Origin: Anaerolineales bacterium
Lineage (GTDB): Bacteria; Chloroflexota; Anaerolineae; Anaerolineales; UBA6663
Length of the DNA: 64,000 nucleotides
Reading direction: 5' to 3'
NCBI GenBank assembly: GCA_020845955.1
Contig: JADLEU010000220.1
Span: forward strand, 1 to 64,000
Below the pieces are notes generated by a model, which had not been told where the DNA came from, searched no databases, and worked only from the letters and a program-made list of their open reading frames with translations. Within the stretch, counting starts at the first letter, position 1. Every line of letters begins with the position of its first letter. The position numbers were made by a program, and so were the translations under genes. Of the stretch, positions 7,891 to 19,081 are shown one piece after another.

Positions 7891-10005
7891 ATGAACGCGT
7901 TGTTGCGCACGCTACTGGCCGGCGCCCTGCTGCTGGCCCTCGCTCCGATCGCGCCCGTGCGCGCCGGGCCGCAAGCCGGCGCCTACCTGGTCACCGACAA
8001 CGGCAGCGCCGCCGACATTTCCCCCGGCGATGGCCTGTGCCTGACGGCGGCGGCCCGGTGCAGCCTGCGCGCCGCCATCCAGGAAGCCAACGTAGACGGC
8101 ATGGCCTCGACCATCACCTTTGCCTCGGCCATGGACCTGAGCTACCCCGACCTGCCACCCCTAACCGAAAACGGGACGACGATTGATGGCAGCAGCCGCT
8201 GGAACGGCGCCTGGCCGAACGGTGAGCCGGGCGTCACCCTCGGCGGCGGCGGCCCGGTGCTGAACATCAAATCCGATAACAATGTCATCTACGGCCTGGA
8301 TATTGGCGGCGGCGACGTCATGCTGCTGATTGACGGCGGTGACGGCGCCAACACCATCGGCGGCACGGGCCCCGGCCAGCGCAACATATTCATTGGCGCC
8401 GTCGGCGTGAAGATTCAAAGCTCGGGCTATGCCAACCGGGTGGCCGGCAACTACTTCGGCACCCGAGACGGCTTGACGCCCATTCGCGTCGGCGACTACG
8501 GCGTGTATCTGGCGAGCAACGCCAACTTTGTCGAGGGCAACGTCATCGTCGCGCAGGCGGTGGCCGGGGTCCTGATCTGGAACAGCGCCGGCAACTTCAT
8601 CCGCAACGGCAACGTCATCGGCAGCGACCGCCTGCGGGCTGAGGCGCTTTCCAACACGGTCGGCATCCGGCTCGCCTTCGCCGATGGTAACTACCTGTGG
8701 GACAACTTCATCGCCGGCAACGCCAGTCATGGGGTCGAGCTGTACCATGCCGACAACAACAGCCTCATCCAGAACATCATCGGCGATGGCCTGGTGGGCG
8801 GCAACGGGGGCGACGGTGTGCATGGCTTCGACGCCCACCACAATCAGATCGGCAGCGGCCTGGCCGGCGGCGGCAACAGCATCGGCTTCAGCAGCGGGCA
8901 CGGCATCTGGCTGAACGGCAGCGACAATTTCATCCTGGGCAACGGCGTGGGCGGCAACGGCCAGGATGGCATCCGGCTGGACGCCGGGCAACGCAACCAG
9001 ATCGGCGCCGCCGGCGACGCCCGGCGCAACAGCTTCAACGGCAACGGCGGCAACGGCGTCTTTCTGTCGGGCAGCGCCCTCAGCAACACCGTCCAGGGCA
9101 ATTGGATTGGCCTGGCCGATGGGGCCTTCGACGCCGGCAATGGCGGCCACGGCATCGTCCTGGCCGATGGCGCTTCCTATAATCGCCTCGGCGGCCTCGA
9201 GCCGGGCCAGGGCAATAGGATCGCCTGGAACACCTATAGCGGCCTGTACCTGGCGGGCGCGGGCACGCAGGGCAATGTCGTCGAGGGCAACGTCATCGGC
9301 GCGCCCATCCACTGGGCCTTCCTCGCCCCCAACGGCCACCACGGCCTCGCCGTCTACGACGGCGCCCACCACAACTGGATCGGTTGGAACAACACCGTCC
9401 TCTCCAACAACTGGTCCGGCATCGCCGTGGTCAACGCCAACGACAACGTCATCTGGCTCAACCAGGTGGGTACGCACCAGGACGACACCACCTGGGGCAA
9501 CATTTTCTTCGGGGTGGCCGTCGTCAATGGCGCCGGCAACCTGATCTTCGGCAACGAGATCGGCTTCAACGGCCACAACGCGGGCGAGGCCGGCGTGCGC
9601 ATTGACGGCGGGTTGGCCGGCAACCCCATCCAGGCCAACAGCATCCACAGCAACGGCGGCCCTGGCATCGAGCTGGTGAACGGCGGAAACTTCGAGCTGG
9701 GCGCGCCGGACATCACGCAGGCCAGTTGCGCCGCCCAGCCCCAGGGCCAGGCCCAGGTGCAGGGTCTGAGCTGCCCGGACTGCGCCGTCGAGATCTTCTC
9801 CGACGCGAGCGACGAAGGGCGGGTGTATGAAGGCACGGTCACGGCCGACGGCTCGGGCGCCTTCGCCTGGACCGGCGTCCTGCACGGCCCAAACGTCACC
9901 GCCACGGCCACCCTGCCGGTTGGCGCTACCTCGTCCTTTTCAGCGCCTTATCCCGTCGGCGCCTGCATGGCGCCGCGCCTGTTCCTCCCGCTGATCCAGC
10001 GGTGA
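7891..10005 (+). CDS. Secreted right-handed beta-helix protein with CSLREA N-terminal motif
   Basis: A 704-residue exported protein. Residues 1-25 are a signal peptide ending ApvrA. The CSLREA-type motif is CSLRAAIQEAN, beginning at Cys57. Residues about 90-590 are short Gly/Asn-rich repeats (typically NxIxGNxIG with HHNxIG or GNGGNGVFLSG turns) characteristic of right-handed parallel beta-helices of the pectate-lyase/NosD type. No catalytic residues were identified, so a carbohydrate-binding or surface role is as likely as lyase activity. A cysteine-containing region follows (ASCAAQ, LSCPDC), and the extreme C-terminus reads RLFLPLIQR, which recurs in another exported protein of this window. 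It is third in a run of genes with overlapping or near-overlapping ends. Confidence 0.85.
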   Translation: MNALLRTLLAGALLLALAPIAPVRAGPQAGAYLVTDNGSAADISPGDGLCLTAAARCSLRAAIQEANVDGMASTITFASAMDLSYPDLPPLTENGTTIDGSSRWNGAWPNGEPGVTLGGGGPVLNIKSDNNVIYGLDIGGGDVMLLIDGGDGANTIGGTGPGQRNIFIGAVGVKIQSSGYANRVAGNYFGTRDGLTPIRVGDYGVYLASNANFVEGNVIVAQAVAGVLIWNSAGNFIRNGNVIGSDRLRAEALSNTVGIRLAFADGNYLWDNFIAGNASHGVELYHADNNSLIQNIIGDGLVGGNGGDGVHGFDAHHNQIGSGLAGGGNSIGFSSGHGIWLNGSDNFILGNGVGGNGQDGIRLDAGQRNQIGAAGDARRNSFNGNGGNGVFLSGSALSNTVQGNWIGLADGAFDAGNGGHGIVLADGASYNRLGGLEPGQGNRIAWNTYSGLYLAGAGTQGNVVEGNVIGAPIHWAFLAPNGHHGLAVYDGAHHNWIGWNNTVLSNNWSGIAVVNANDNVIWLNQVGTHQDDTTWGNIFFGVAVVNGAGNLIFGNEIGFNGHNAGEAGVRIDGGLAGNPIQANSIHSNGGPGIELVNGGNFELGAPDITQASCAAQPQGQAQVQGLSCPDCAVEIFSDASDEGRVYEGTVTADGSGAFAWTGVLHGPNVTATATLPVGATSSFSAPYPVGACMAPRLFLPLIQR

Positions 10006-10048
10006 CCGTAAGCCCGCCGGGCACGCGCCAGCTAGAAGGGAGGCTGAC

Positions 10049-10510
10049 ATGCGCAAGCTCTTGATCAGGATCACAATGACGCCCGGCGCCCTGGTGGGCC
10101 TGCTCCTCCTCGCCGCCCTCGACCTGAGCCTCGCGGGCAGCGCGCGGCTCAGCCGGACACACGACGTGCGGGCCGAAGCCGTCGCGATCCCCGCCGGCGA
10201 GGCGGCCCTGGCACGCGGGGCGCACCTGGTCAACGTCATCTGCGCCACCTGTCACGGCGCCAACCTGGCCGGCGGCCAACCGCCCGATCCCGCCGCCCCA
10301 CCCGCCCCTAATCTCACTCCTGGCGGCTCGCTCGGCGCCTGCACGGAAGACGACCTCGTCGCCGCGCTGCGCAGCGGCGTCACCCCCATCGGCCGCGAGC
10401 TCAACCCCGAATGGATGCCGTGGGAGTTCTTCGGCCAATTCGCCGGCGCCGAGCTCGCCGGCCTGTGGCTGTATCTGCAATCGCTGCCCGCCCTGGAGGC
10501 CGTGGTCTGA
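10049..10510 (+). CDS. Membrane-anchored or secreted c-type cytochrome (monohaem)
   Basis: A 153-residue cytochrome c class I protein. Residues about 10-30 form an uncleaved anchor or signal peptide (GALVGLLLLAALDLSLAGS). The haem attachment motif is CATCH at 65-69, and Met123 in NPEWMPWEFF is the likely sixth ligand. The fold is the usual about 100-residue single-haem electron carrier on the outer face of the membrane. The gene lies 43 bases after the beta-helix gene with its own AGGGAGG site and 126 bases before the metalloprotease. A cytochrome among extracellular carbohydrate or protein-acting proteins is unusual. Its redox partner is unknown. Confidence 0.88.
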   Translation: MRKLLIRITMTPGALVGLLLLAALDLSLAGSARLSRTHDVRAEAVAIPAGEAALARGAHLVNVICATCHGANLAGGQPPDPAAPPAPNLTPGGSLGACTEDDLVAALRSGVTPIGRELNPEWMPWEFFGQFAGAELAGLWLYLQSLPALEAVV

Positions 10511-10599
10511 TCACCTGGCCAGGCTGGAGGCCAGCGGCGGCCGCGCACAAGCAGCTTCGCCTGTTCAGCGTGCCGTAAGCGCCCGCCGGACAGGAGGAC

Positions 10600-10618
10600 G
10601 CCCCGGTTCGAACGGGGC
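10600..10618 (+). other. Small palindromic hairpin in the leader of the metalloprotease gene
   Basis: GCCCC and GGGGC arms flank GGTTCGAAC, a perfect palindrome centred on TTCGAA, 19 bases before the ATG of the M4 protease and just before its GAAAGGAG site. It resembles a tRNA T-arm, but no other tRNA arm is present. It may be a 5' leader hairpin or an operator. The rest of 10511-10636 shows nothing recognisable. Confidence 0.35.
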
Positions 10619-10636
10619 TGGTGAAAGGAGTGCAAC

Positions 10637-14035
<3,399 letters not shown>

Positions 14036-14645
14036 GCGGGTCCAACGAGCATCCAGTCAGCAGGTGGAGGACGTCGAAGCCCTAGCCAATCACTACGCGG
14101 CTGCCGGCCAGCGCGAGACGTCCATCTGCTACTTGCGGCGGTCGGCCGCCCAGGCCGCGGTGGGGATGGCCGCGCAGCTCGGCGCACTGGTCGAGATCTC
14201 GGCTGCCCTCAACGCCCTGGCCACGGCCCACGGGATGCGCGGGCTTCACCGCGAACGGGTCGAACTTGCCCGCCGCCGGCTGGCCCTTAGCCGAAGCCCC
14301 GGCTTCGCCGATATGCGCGAGCAGGTCAGCCTGCTGTGCGAGACCCCGCTGGCTCAGCTTGTCGTCGGCGAATTTTCCGAGGCCCTGCCTCACCTGCTGG
14401 GCGCCGGACCCTGGAAGACGAATATGGCCGCGAGCGAGTTGACCGGATGTGCTACTACTGCGGCATGAGAGCAAACGTCCTGGGTTGGCGCGGCGAGTTT
14501 GTTGAAGTGCGCGCGGCACGCCAGCAGGCGTACGACCTCATGGCGAATGCCTTTAGTCCAATGAACTGGCCCAACGCCCTCCCACTGGGTCGGCTGGCGC
14601 TGCTCGGCACGGCAGCCGACCAGGAAGAGCTGCGCGGATTGCGGA
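14036..14645 (+). pseudogene. Remnant of an ATPase/TPR-type regulator (frameshifted)
   Basis: Two frames together resemble the middle of a BTAD/AAA/TPR regulator or adenylate-cyclase-like protein. The first, from about 14036 and also reading back into the protease 3' end, contains EDVEALANHYAAAGQRETS, then CYLRRSAAQA and helical repeat sequence up to GEFSEALPHLLGAG near 14405. It then stops making sense, and similarity resumes one frame over with CYYCGMRANVLGWRGEFVEV and ARQQAYDLMANAFSPMNWPN to about 14645. There is no start codon, P-loop or DNA-binding part. It looks like a decayed fragment left by a deletion or rearrangement, not an expressed gene. Confidence 0.6.
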
Positions 14646-14650
14646 CAGGC

Positions 14651-15060
14651 TACGCACACCCAGAGAGCCTGGTCGAAGCCGCGCGGCTGGCCGATTATCT
14701 GGACGAAGCGACGGTTCCAATCATCGAAGTCTTATGGGGCGATGGACCGGACTATGGCCGCGCCGGCTACGAACAAGGCCACATTCCTGGCGCGGTGTTG
14801 TGGGATTACGCCGAGGACCTCAGCACCGCAGGCACGCCGGGGAACGTGGCGAGCCCAGAGTCCATGCAGGCTCTGTTGTCACGCTCGGAGATTGGCCCGG
14901 AAACGACTGTGGTCGTGCACAGCGCCCTGACAACTTGCTGGCCACCTATGCCGGGTGGCTGCTCAGGCACTACGGCCACGGCAACGTTCGCCTGCGAGAC
15001 GGGGACACGAGCAAGTGGCAGGCCGAAGGCCTTCCGCTCAGCAGCCAGGCGCCGGACGCC
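14651..15060 (+). pseudogene. Broken rhodanese-type sulfurtransferase
   Basis: From 14651 the sequence reads YAHPESLVEAARLADYLDEA, then IIEVLWG and YEQGHIPGAVLWDYAEDL, the first domain of a two-domain rhodanese. After TTVVV near 14915 the frame shifts by one. PDNLLATYAGWLLRHYGHGN and RLRDGDTSKWQAEGLPLS continue the same domain in the other frame. The second domain, which would carry the catalytic cysteine loop, is missing. The rhodanese begins directly at the end of the regulator remnant, with no start codon or ribosome site. This is a frameshifted and truncated pseudogene, unless the frameshift is a sequencing error, which would not restore the missing half. Confidence 0.75.
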
Positions 15061-15096
15061 GCTCCCACAAGTTGCTCCATGCCGACACCCAACAGA

Positions 15097-15142
15097 AGAA
15101 GGTCATAGCCGTCCGGCCGAAGCCGAACTACTATGACCTTCT
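15097..15142 (-). terminator. Long hairpin downstream of tRNA-Asp, probable terminator
   Basis: A perfect 12-base inverted repeat (AGAAGGTCATAG at 15097-15108 and CTATGACCTTCT at 15131-15142) encloses a second short stem. On the minus strand that stem is TTCGGC-TTCG-GCCGGA, closed by a UUCG tetraloop. Folding is best on the minus strand because one inner pair is a G-U there. It begins 15 bases after the tRNA 3' end and is followed by TTCTG, a weak T tract. Confidence 0.6.
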
Positions 15143-15156
15143 ACGTGTGTCACGTG

Positions 15157-15230
15157 CGGACCCGACGGGATTCGAACCCGCGATCTCGGCCTTGACAGGG
15201 CCGCATGTTTGGCCGCTACACCACGGGTCC
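15157..15230 (-). tRNA. tRNA-Asp (anticodon GTC)
   Basis: On the minus strand the 74 bases fold as a full cloverleaf. The acceptor is GGACCCG/CGGGTCC with discriminator G, the D-arm GTGT/ACAT, the anticodon stem CGGCC/GGCCG with loop CTGTCAA, the variable loop AGATC and the T-arm GCGGG-TTCGAAT-CCCGT. The loop CTGTCAA gives anticodon GTC, reading GAC and GAU. CCA is not encoded. The gene stands between the broken rhodanese and the threonine aldolase gene. Confidence 0.95.
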
Positions 15231-15292
15231 TGAACAGCGCCGCGAGAATATACCATAAGGCGGCACGGCCGTCAATGGGCGGCGCGCCATAA

Positions 15293-16342
15293 TCAGGCCA
15301 GCACGGCCCGAAATGCGTCCACCGTGCGGTCGACATCAGCGGGGTTGACCCAGTAATGGGTCACGACCCGAAAGCGCGCAGTGCCGTTGCCATCCAGCAC
15401 AATCCCGTGCGCGCGCAGGCGGTCAACGAGCTCGTCGGGCGTCACCCTGGCCCGGGCCGTCACGTTGAAATACACCATGTTCGTGGCTGGCTCGCCGGGG
15501 TCAAACGCCAGGCCAGGCAGGCCGCACAGGCCGGCTGCCAGGCGCCGCGCGTTAGCGTGGTCGTCCTCCAGGCGTTCGATCATGGTGTCCAGCGCCACCA
15601 GCCCGGCGGCGGCAAGGATGCCGGCCTGGCGCATCCCGCCGCCCACCTGCTTGCGGTAGCGCCTGGCCTCGGCAATAAAGTCAGCCGGCCCGCACAGCAC
15701 AGAGCCCACAGGAGCGCACAGCCCCTTGGACAGGCAGAACATGACCGAATCCGCCGGTCCGGCCAACTCGGCCGCGTCCACTCCCAGCGCCACCGCCGCA
15801 TTGAAGAGGCGCGCGCCGTCGACGTGCAGCTTCAGGCCGCGGCCATGCGCCAGCGCCGCGGCCGACTTGACGCAGTCCACCGGCAGCGGCACGCCGCCGC
15901 AGATGTTCTGCGTGTTTTCCAGGCAGACCAGCCGCGTGCGGGGATGGTGGACGTCCTCGCTGCGGATGTTCTCGGCGATGGCCTCCAGGCTCAACGTGCC
16001 GTCGGGTTGGTTCGCGATCGGGCAAGCCAACAGCCCCCCCAGGGCTGCCATGCCGCCGACTTCGTTCAGGTAGATGTGGCTGGATGCCCCCACAATCACC
16101 TCCTGGCCCCGCTCGCAGTGGGTCAGCAAAGCCACCAGGTTGCCCATGGTGCCGGAGGCGACGAACAGCCCGGCTTCCTGGCCGGTTAGGGCGGCGGCCC
16201 GTTCCTGCAGCCGGTTGACGGTTGGGTCGTCGCCAAAGACGTCGTCGCCCACCTCGGCCCGGGCCATGGCCCGGCGCATCTCCGGCGTAGGAGGCGTGAC
16301 AGTGTCGCTGCGCAGGTCGATCAAGCCGTTTGCGAGAGCCAT
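15293..16342 (-). CDS. ltaE: Low-specificity L-threonine aldolase
   Basis: A 349-residue PLP enzyme that cleaves L-threonine or L-allo-threonine to glycine and acetaldehyde. Typical elements are [19 protein letters not shown] at the N-terminus, [16 protein letters not shown], the PLP-stacking SSHIYLNE histidine, [11 protein letters not shown] with the cofactor-binding Asp, and the Schiff-base Lys206 in [14 protein letters not shown]. The length is normal. It starts eight bases after the stop of the nitrilase homologue on the same strand, so the two form an operon. The stop is 62 bases from tRNA-Asp. Confidence 0.94.
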   Translation of the reverse strand: MALANGLIDLRSDTVTPPTPEMRRAMARAEVGDDVFGDDPTVNRLQERAAALTGQEAGLFVASGTMGNLVALLTHCERGQEVIVGASSHIYLNEVGGMAALGGLLACPIANQPDGTLSLEAIAENIRSEDVHHPRTRLVCLENTQNICGGVPLPVDCVKSAAALAHGRGLKLHVDGARLFNAAVALGVDAAELAGPADSVMFCLSKGLCAPVGSVLCGPADFIAEARRYRKQVGGGMRQAGILAAAGLVALDTMIERLEDDHANARRLAAGLCGLPGLAFDPGEPATNMVYFNVTARARVTPDELVDRLRAHGIVLDGNGTARFRVVTHYWVNPADVDRTVDAFRAVLA

Positions 16343-16350
16343 GGGGTGCT

Positions 16351-17187
16351 TCAGTATTTCCGGACGACCGCCTTGTACGTGTCGGGCTCGCGATTCTGCA
16401 GCGTCTGGAATTCCTCGCGCCGCTGGCGCACTTCGGACAGATCAATACGCGCCACACACCAGCCCTCGGCCGGGTCATTCGTCTGCGGATCGACCTCGCC
16501 GGCCATGGTTGCGTACACCTGCCCGCGCGGCCCCACGATCATCGAATCGCCAAAGAACGAATAGGTCACATCGTCGCCCACGCGGTTAGCGGCGGCCACG
16601 AACAGCGCGTTCTCGTAGGCGCGAGCCAGCACGTAAGTCCGCCATTCGTCACGGTGCGGCTTCTCCCAATTGGCGCTCACAACCAGCAATTCGGCCCCTT
16701 CCAGCGCCAGGCTGCGCGCGGCTTCGGGAAAAGCGATGTCGTAACCCGACAGCACGCCAACCACGCCAAACTGGCACTCGAACGCCAGGAAGCGCAAGCC
16801 GGAACGAAAGGCCATGCGCTCCTCACCCTTCAGGTGCACCTTGCGGTACTCACCCACCAGCTCGCCATCCGGCCCAACCATCACGACAGAGTTGAATATG
16901 ATCGACTCGACCTTCTCCTTGGTGGGCAGCCCAAAGACAATGTGCACGCCGAACTCCTGCGCGCGCTGCGCCATGACGTTGACCGACACGCCCGGCACGC
17001 GCTGGGCCAGATCGGTGAAACGCACACCGCATTCGTAGCCCGTGGTGATCAGCTCCGGGAAGGCGATCAGGTCGACCTTCTGCTGCCCGGCGATCTTGGC
17101 CACCAGGTCAGACATCTTCTCCAGGTTTTCTTCGGGCTCGCCTAGCTTAGGCTTCATCTGCACGGTCGCAATAGTGATCTCACGCAT
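16351..17187 (-). CDS. Nitrilase-superfamily protein lacking the catalytic cysteine (predicted pseudoenzyme)
   Basis: A 278-residue member of the carbon-nitrogen hydrolase family. The fold markers are present: Glu45 in [10 protein letters not shown], Lys116 in [11 protein letters not shown] and [16 protein letters not shown]. However, the nucleophile strand, normally GVxICYDxxFPE, reads [13 protein letters not shown], so position 148 is Gly, not Cys. No nearby Cys fills the place; Cys138 is about ten residues earlier. If the reading is right, amidase chemistry is lost and a binding or regulatory role is more likely. The start is backed by GAGGAGCCCCC before the ATG. A promoter candidate lies at 17242-17269. 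It is cotranscribed with threonine aldolase. Confidence 0.85.
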   Translation of the reverse strand: MREITIATVQMKPKLGEPEENLEKMSDLVAKIAGQQKVDLIAFPELITTGYECGVRFTDLAQRVPGVSVNVMAQRAQEFGVHIVFGLPTKEKVESIIFNSVVMVGPDGELVGEYRKVHLKGEERMAFRSGLRFLAFECQFGVVGVLSGYDIAFPEAARSLALEGAELLVVSANWEKPHRDEWRTYVLARAYENALFVAAANRVGDDVTYSFFGDSMIVGPRGQVYATMAGEVDPQTNDPAEGWCVARIDLSEVRQRREEFQTLQNREPDTYKAVVRKY

Positions 17188-17241
17188 GGGGGCTCCTCAC
17201 AGGCGATGCCGCGCCGGACGCCAGCGGGCTCGGGGCGGGCC

Positions 17242-17269
17242 ATTGTAACACCGCTCATCACGCCAGCAA
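17242..17269 (-). promoter_or_regulatory. Candidate promoter of the nitrilase homologue-ltaE operon
   Basis: On the minus strand TTGCTG (17264-17269) and TACAAT (17242-17247) are separated by 16 bases, about 55 bases before the ATG at 17187. The -35 is only half consensus and overlaps the 3' end of rluD. Confidence 0.4.
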
Positions 17270-18196
17270 CTGGAGGAGGTGGTCGAGCTCGGGCGGTAGA
17301 CGCGCCTCAAAGGTCGTGCGCCGGCTGCTGCCGGGCAGACGCAGCGTCAGGCGCGCCGCGTGCAGAAAGTGGCGCCGCAGCGGCAGCGTTGGGGTCCGGC
17401 GGCCGTAGACGGTGTCCCCCACAACCGGGCACTTCAAATAGGCAAAGTGCAGGCGCAGCTGATGCGTGCGGCCGGTCAAGGGGCGCGCTTCCACCAGGGT
17501 GTGGCTGGCATAGTGTGCCGTTACCGTGTATTCAGTCACGGCGGCGCGGCCGCGCTGGTTCGGCGCGATCGCCATGCGCTTGCGGTTCCGCGGGTCGCGG
17601 CCAATGGCGGCCTCGATCCGGCCCACGTCGGTCGGCGGCCGGCCGTCGAGCAAGGCCAGGTACACCTTTTCCACCTCACGCTCTTTGAACTGGCGCTGCA
17701 GTTCGCGGTGTGCCGCGTCGCTCTTGGCGACGACGATCAGTCCAGAAGTGTCCTTGTCCAGACGGTGAACGATGCCCGGGCGCTGCACATCGCCCACACC
17801 CTCCAGTTCAGGATCGTGGCCCAGCACGGCGTTGACCAGCGTGCCGGCGAAGTGGCCGGCGGCCGGGTGCACGACCATGCCTGCCGGTTTGTTGATGACC
17901 AGCAGATCGTCGTTCTCAAACAGGATGTCCAGCGGGATGTCTTCGGGCTGGTGGGGGCTCGGCGCGGCTGGCGGAATGCGAACTTCGATCCAGGCCGAGC
18001 CAGGCAGGCGCATGGCCGGCTTGATCGCCGGATGGCCGTCAAGGGTCACAAAGCCGTCTTCGATCAAGCGCCGGATTTGGGTGCGCGAAACGTCAAGACC
18101 CTGGCGCACCAACTCCGCCAGCACGAGCTTGTCCAGGCGCTCTCCAGCGCCGGGCGCGCCGGCCGTGACGGAAAACTGAACGACGCGCTCGGCCAC
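17258..18196 (-). CDS. rluD: 23S rRNA pseudouridine synthase (RluD family)
   Basis: A 312-residue RluA/RluD-type pseudouridine synthase acting on ribosomal RNA in the cytosol. An N-terminal S4 RNA-binding domain (RLDKLVLAELVRQGLDVSRT) precedes the catalytic domain with RPGIVHRLDKDTSGLIVVAK, whose Asp after HRL is the catalytic residue. GRTHQLRLHFAYLKCPVVGD follows. The start is taken as the GTG at 18196, one base after the lspA stop. No better ATG exists inside the coding region, and the frame upstream only shadows lspA. lspA-rluD is a common pairing in bacteria. Confidence 0.93.
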   Translation of the reverse strand: MAERVVQFSVTAGAPGAGERLDKLVLAELVRQGLDVSRTQIRRLIEDGFVTLDGHPAIKPAMRLPGSAWIEVRIPPAAPSPHQPEDIPLDILFENDDLLVINKPAGMVVHPAAGHFAGTLVNAVLGHDPELEGVGDVQRPGIVHRLDKDTSGLIVVAKSDAAHRELQRQFKEREVEKVYLALLDGRPPTDVGRIEAAIGRDPRNRKRMAIAPNQRGRAAVTEYTVTAHYASHTLVEARPLTGRTHQLRLHFAYLKCPVVGDTVYGRRTPTLPLRRHFLHAARLTLRLPGSSRRTTFEARLPPELDHLLQLLA

Positions 18197-18197
18197 C

Positions 18198-18731
18198 TTA
18201 GGAGGCTTCGCCCACGTCGATTGGAGGCAAGGTCGAGTTCGAGCGCGAGCTGCGGCGCTCGGCACGCGCCTCGAAGAGCATCAAGATCGCCAGCAGCGCC
18301 ACCCCCACGCTGATACTGGCATCGGCGACGTTGAAGATGGCAAACGTGCCCACGCTGATGAAGTCCGTCACCGTGCCAGCGAAGTTCACGCGGTCGATCA
18401 GGTTTCCCACCGCCCCGCCCAGTTGCAGCCCCAGCGCGATGCGCATCCACCAATGCCCGGCCGGCAGCCGCCGGGTGTAGAGGATGATGACACCGGCCAC
18501 CAGAACAGCGATGGCGGCAAAAATCAGGCTGGCTTCTTTGAACAACCCAAAAGCAGCTCCGGTGTTCTCAATGTGCAGCACGCGCGCATATGGGGCCAGC
18601 CACGGCCAGGGGCTCCAGCTCTCGTTGATCGCCAGCTTGTTGCGCACCAAGTGCTTGGTGGATTGGTCCGCCAGTACGCTGATCCCTGCCAGCAGGTACA
18701 CCAGGGACTGATTGAGAATTCGCTTCACCAT
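18198..18731 (-). CDS. lspA: Lipoprotein signal peptidase (signal peptidase II)
   Basis: A 177-residue integral membrane aspartyl protease that removes signal peptides from lipoproteins after lipidation; the binding proteins at 30765 and 34610 carry lipoboxes it would process. Four membrane segments are visible. Signature motifs are ENTGAAFGLF, GGAVGNLIDRV with catalytic Asp113 and FNVADASI with catalytic Asp137. The start ATG at 18731 has GGGAGG three bases upstream. A candidate extended -10 (TGGTAAAAT) lies 46 bases before the start. rluD follows directly. The C-terminal 20 residues after the last helix are polar and slightly longer than usual. Confidence 0.95.
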   Translation of the reverse strand: MVKRILNQSLVYLLAGISVLADQSTKHLVRNKLAINESWSPWPWLAPYARVLHIENTGAAFGLFKEASLIFAAIAVLVAGVIILYTRRLPAGHWWMRIALGLQLGGAVGNLIDRVNFAGTVTDFISVGTFAIFNVADASISVGVALLAILMLFEARAERRSSRSNSTLPPIDVGEAS

Positions 18732-19081
18732 AAGCCTCCCGGCACAGCCGCCCGGGGGGCGGCCCACATCAGTAGGCATTTTACCATGCCGGCCGCGGCG
18801 CCCGGCGGAGGCGCCTTCTGAGGCCAGGCTTCGCGGACGCGCTGGCGGTCTCCAGGCCGCCTTGACGGCCGGCAGGAACAAGGGTACGATGCCGGCCGCC
18901 CGCTGGGTTCTACGAACCCACCCCCTCTGTGACCACCGCCTACCCTGCCCAACCCTGGCTTTTGTCAGCCGAACGTCGGTCAACTGTTCTTGACGCGGCC
19001 CGCCCGGGGGATACAATTCCCGTGGTCGGTCGTGTCCCGGGCGCGGCCCAGGGCCGGCGATCCTGACGCACGAAGGCACGC
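18732..19081. promoter_or_regulatory. Divergent intergenic region between lspA and the KimA-like gene
   Basis: These 350 bases hold the lspA extended -10 (ATTTTA on the plus strand, 18778-18783), a perfect 7-base inverted repeat TGGGTTC-TAC-GAACCCA at 18904-18920 that could be an operator, and the permease promoter at 18990-19017. I looked for a c-di-AMP (ydaO-type) riboswitch, because kimA is controlled that way in Bacillus, and did not recognise one. No coding frame stands out. Confidence 0.6.
18990..19017 (+). promoter_or_regulatory. Promoter of the KimA-like/RCK operon
   Basis: TTGACG (18990-18995) and TACAAT (19012-19017) are separated by 16 bases, a near-consensus sigma-70 promoter. 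The transcript would start near 19024, giving a leader of about 58 bases before the ATG at 19082. Confidence 0.7.

Noticed and set aside
8161..9885. Long open frame (574 codons) antisense to the beta-helix gene
   Set aside because: It mirrors the strongly biased codons of the real gene, lacks a ribosome site and gives a low-complexity Ala/Val/Asp protein, while the plus strand encodes a clear signal peptide and beta-helix repeats.
10600..10618. tRNA or tRNA fragment
   Set aside because: Resembles a T-arm, but no acceptor, D or anticodon arm surrounds it.
18732..19081. c-di-AMP (ydaO-type) riboswitch before the KimA-like gene
   Set aside because: Looked for because of the Bacillus precedent; no matching conserved core was recognised, only a short inverted repeat and a promoter.
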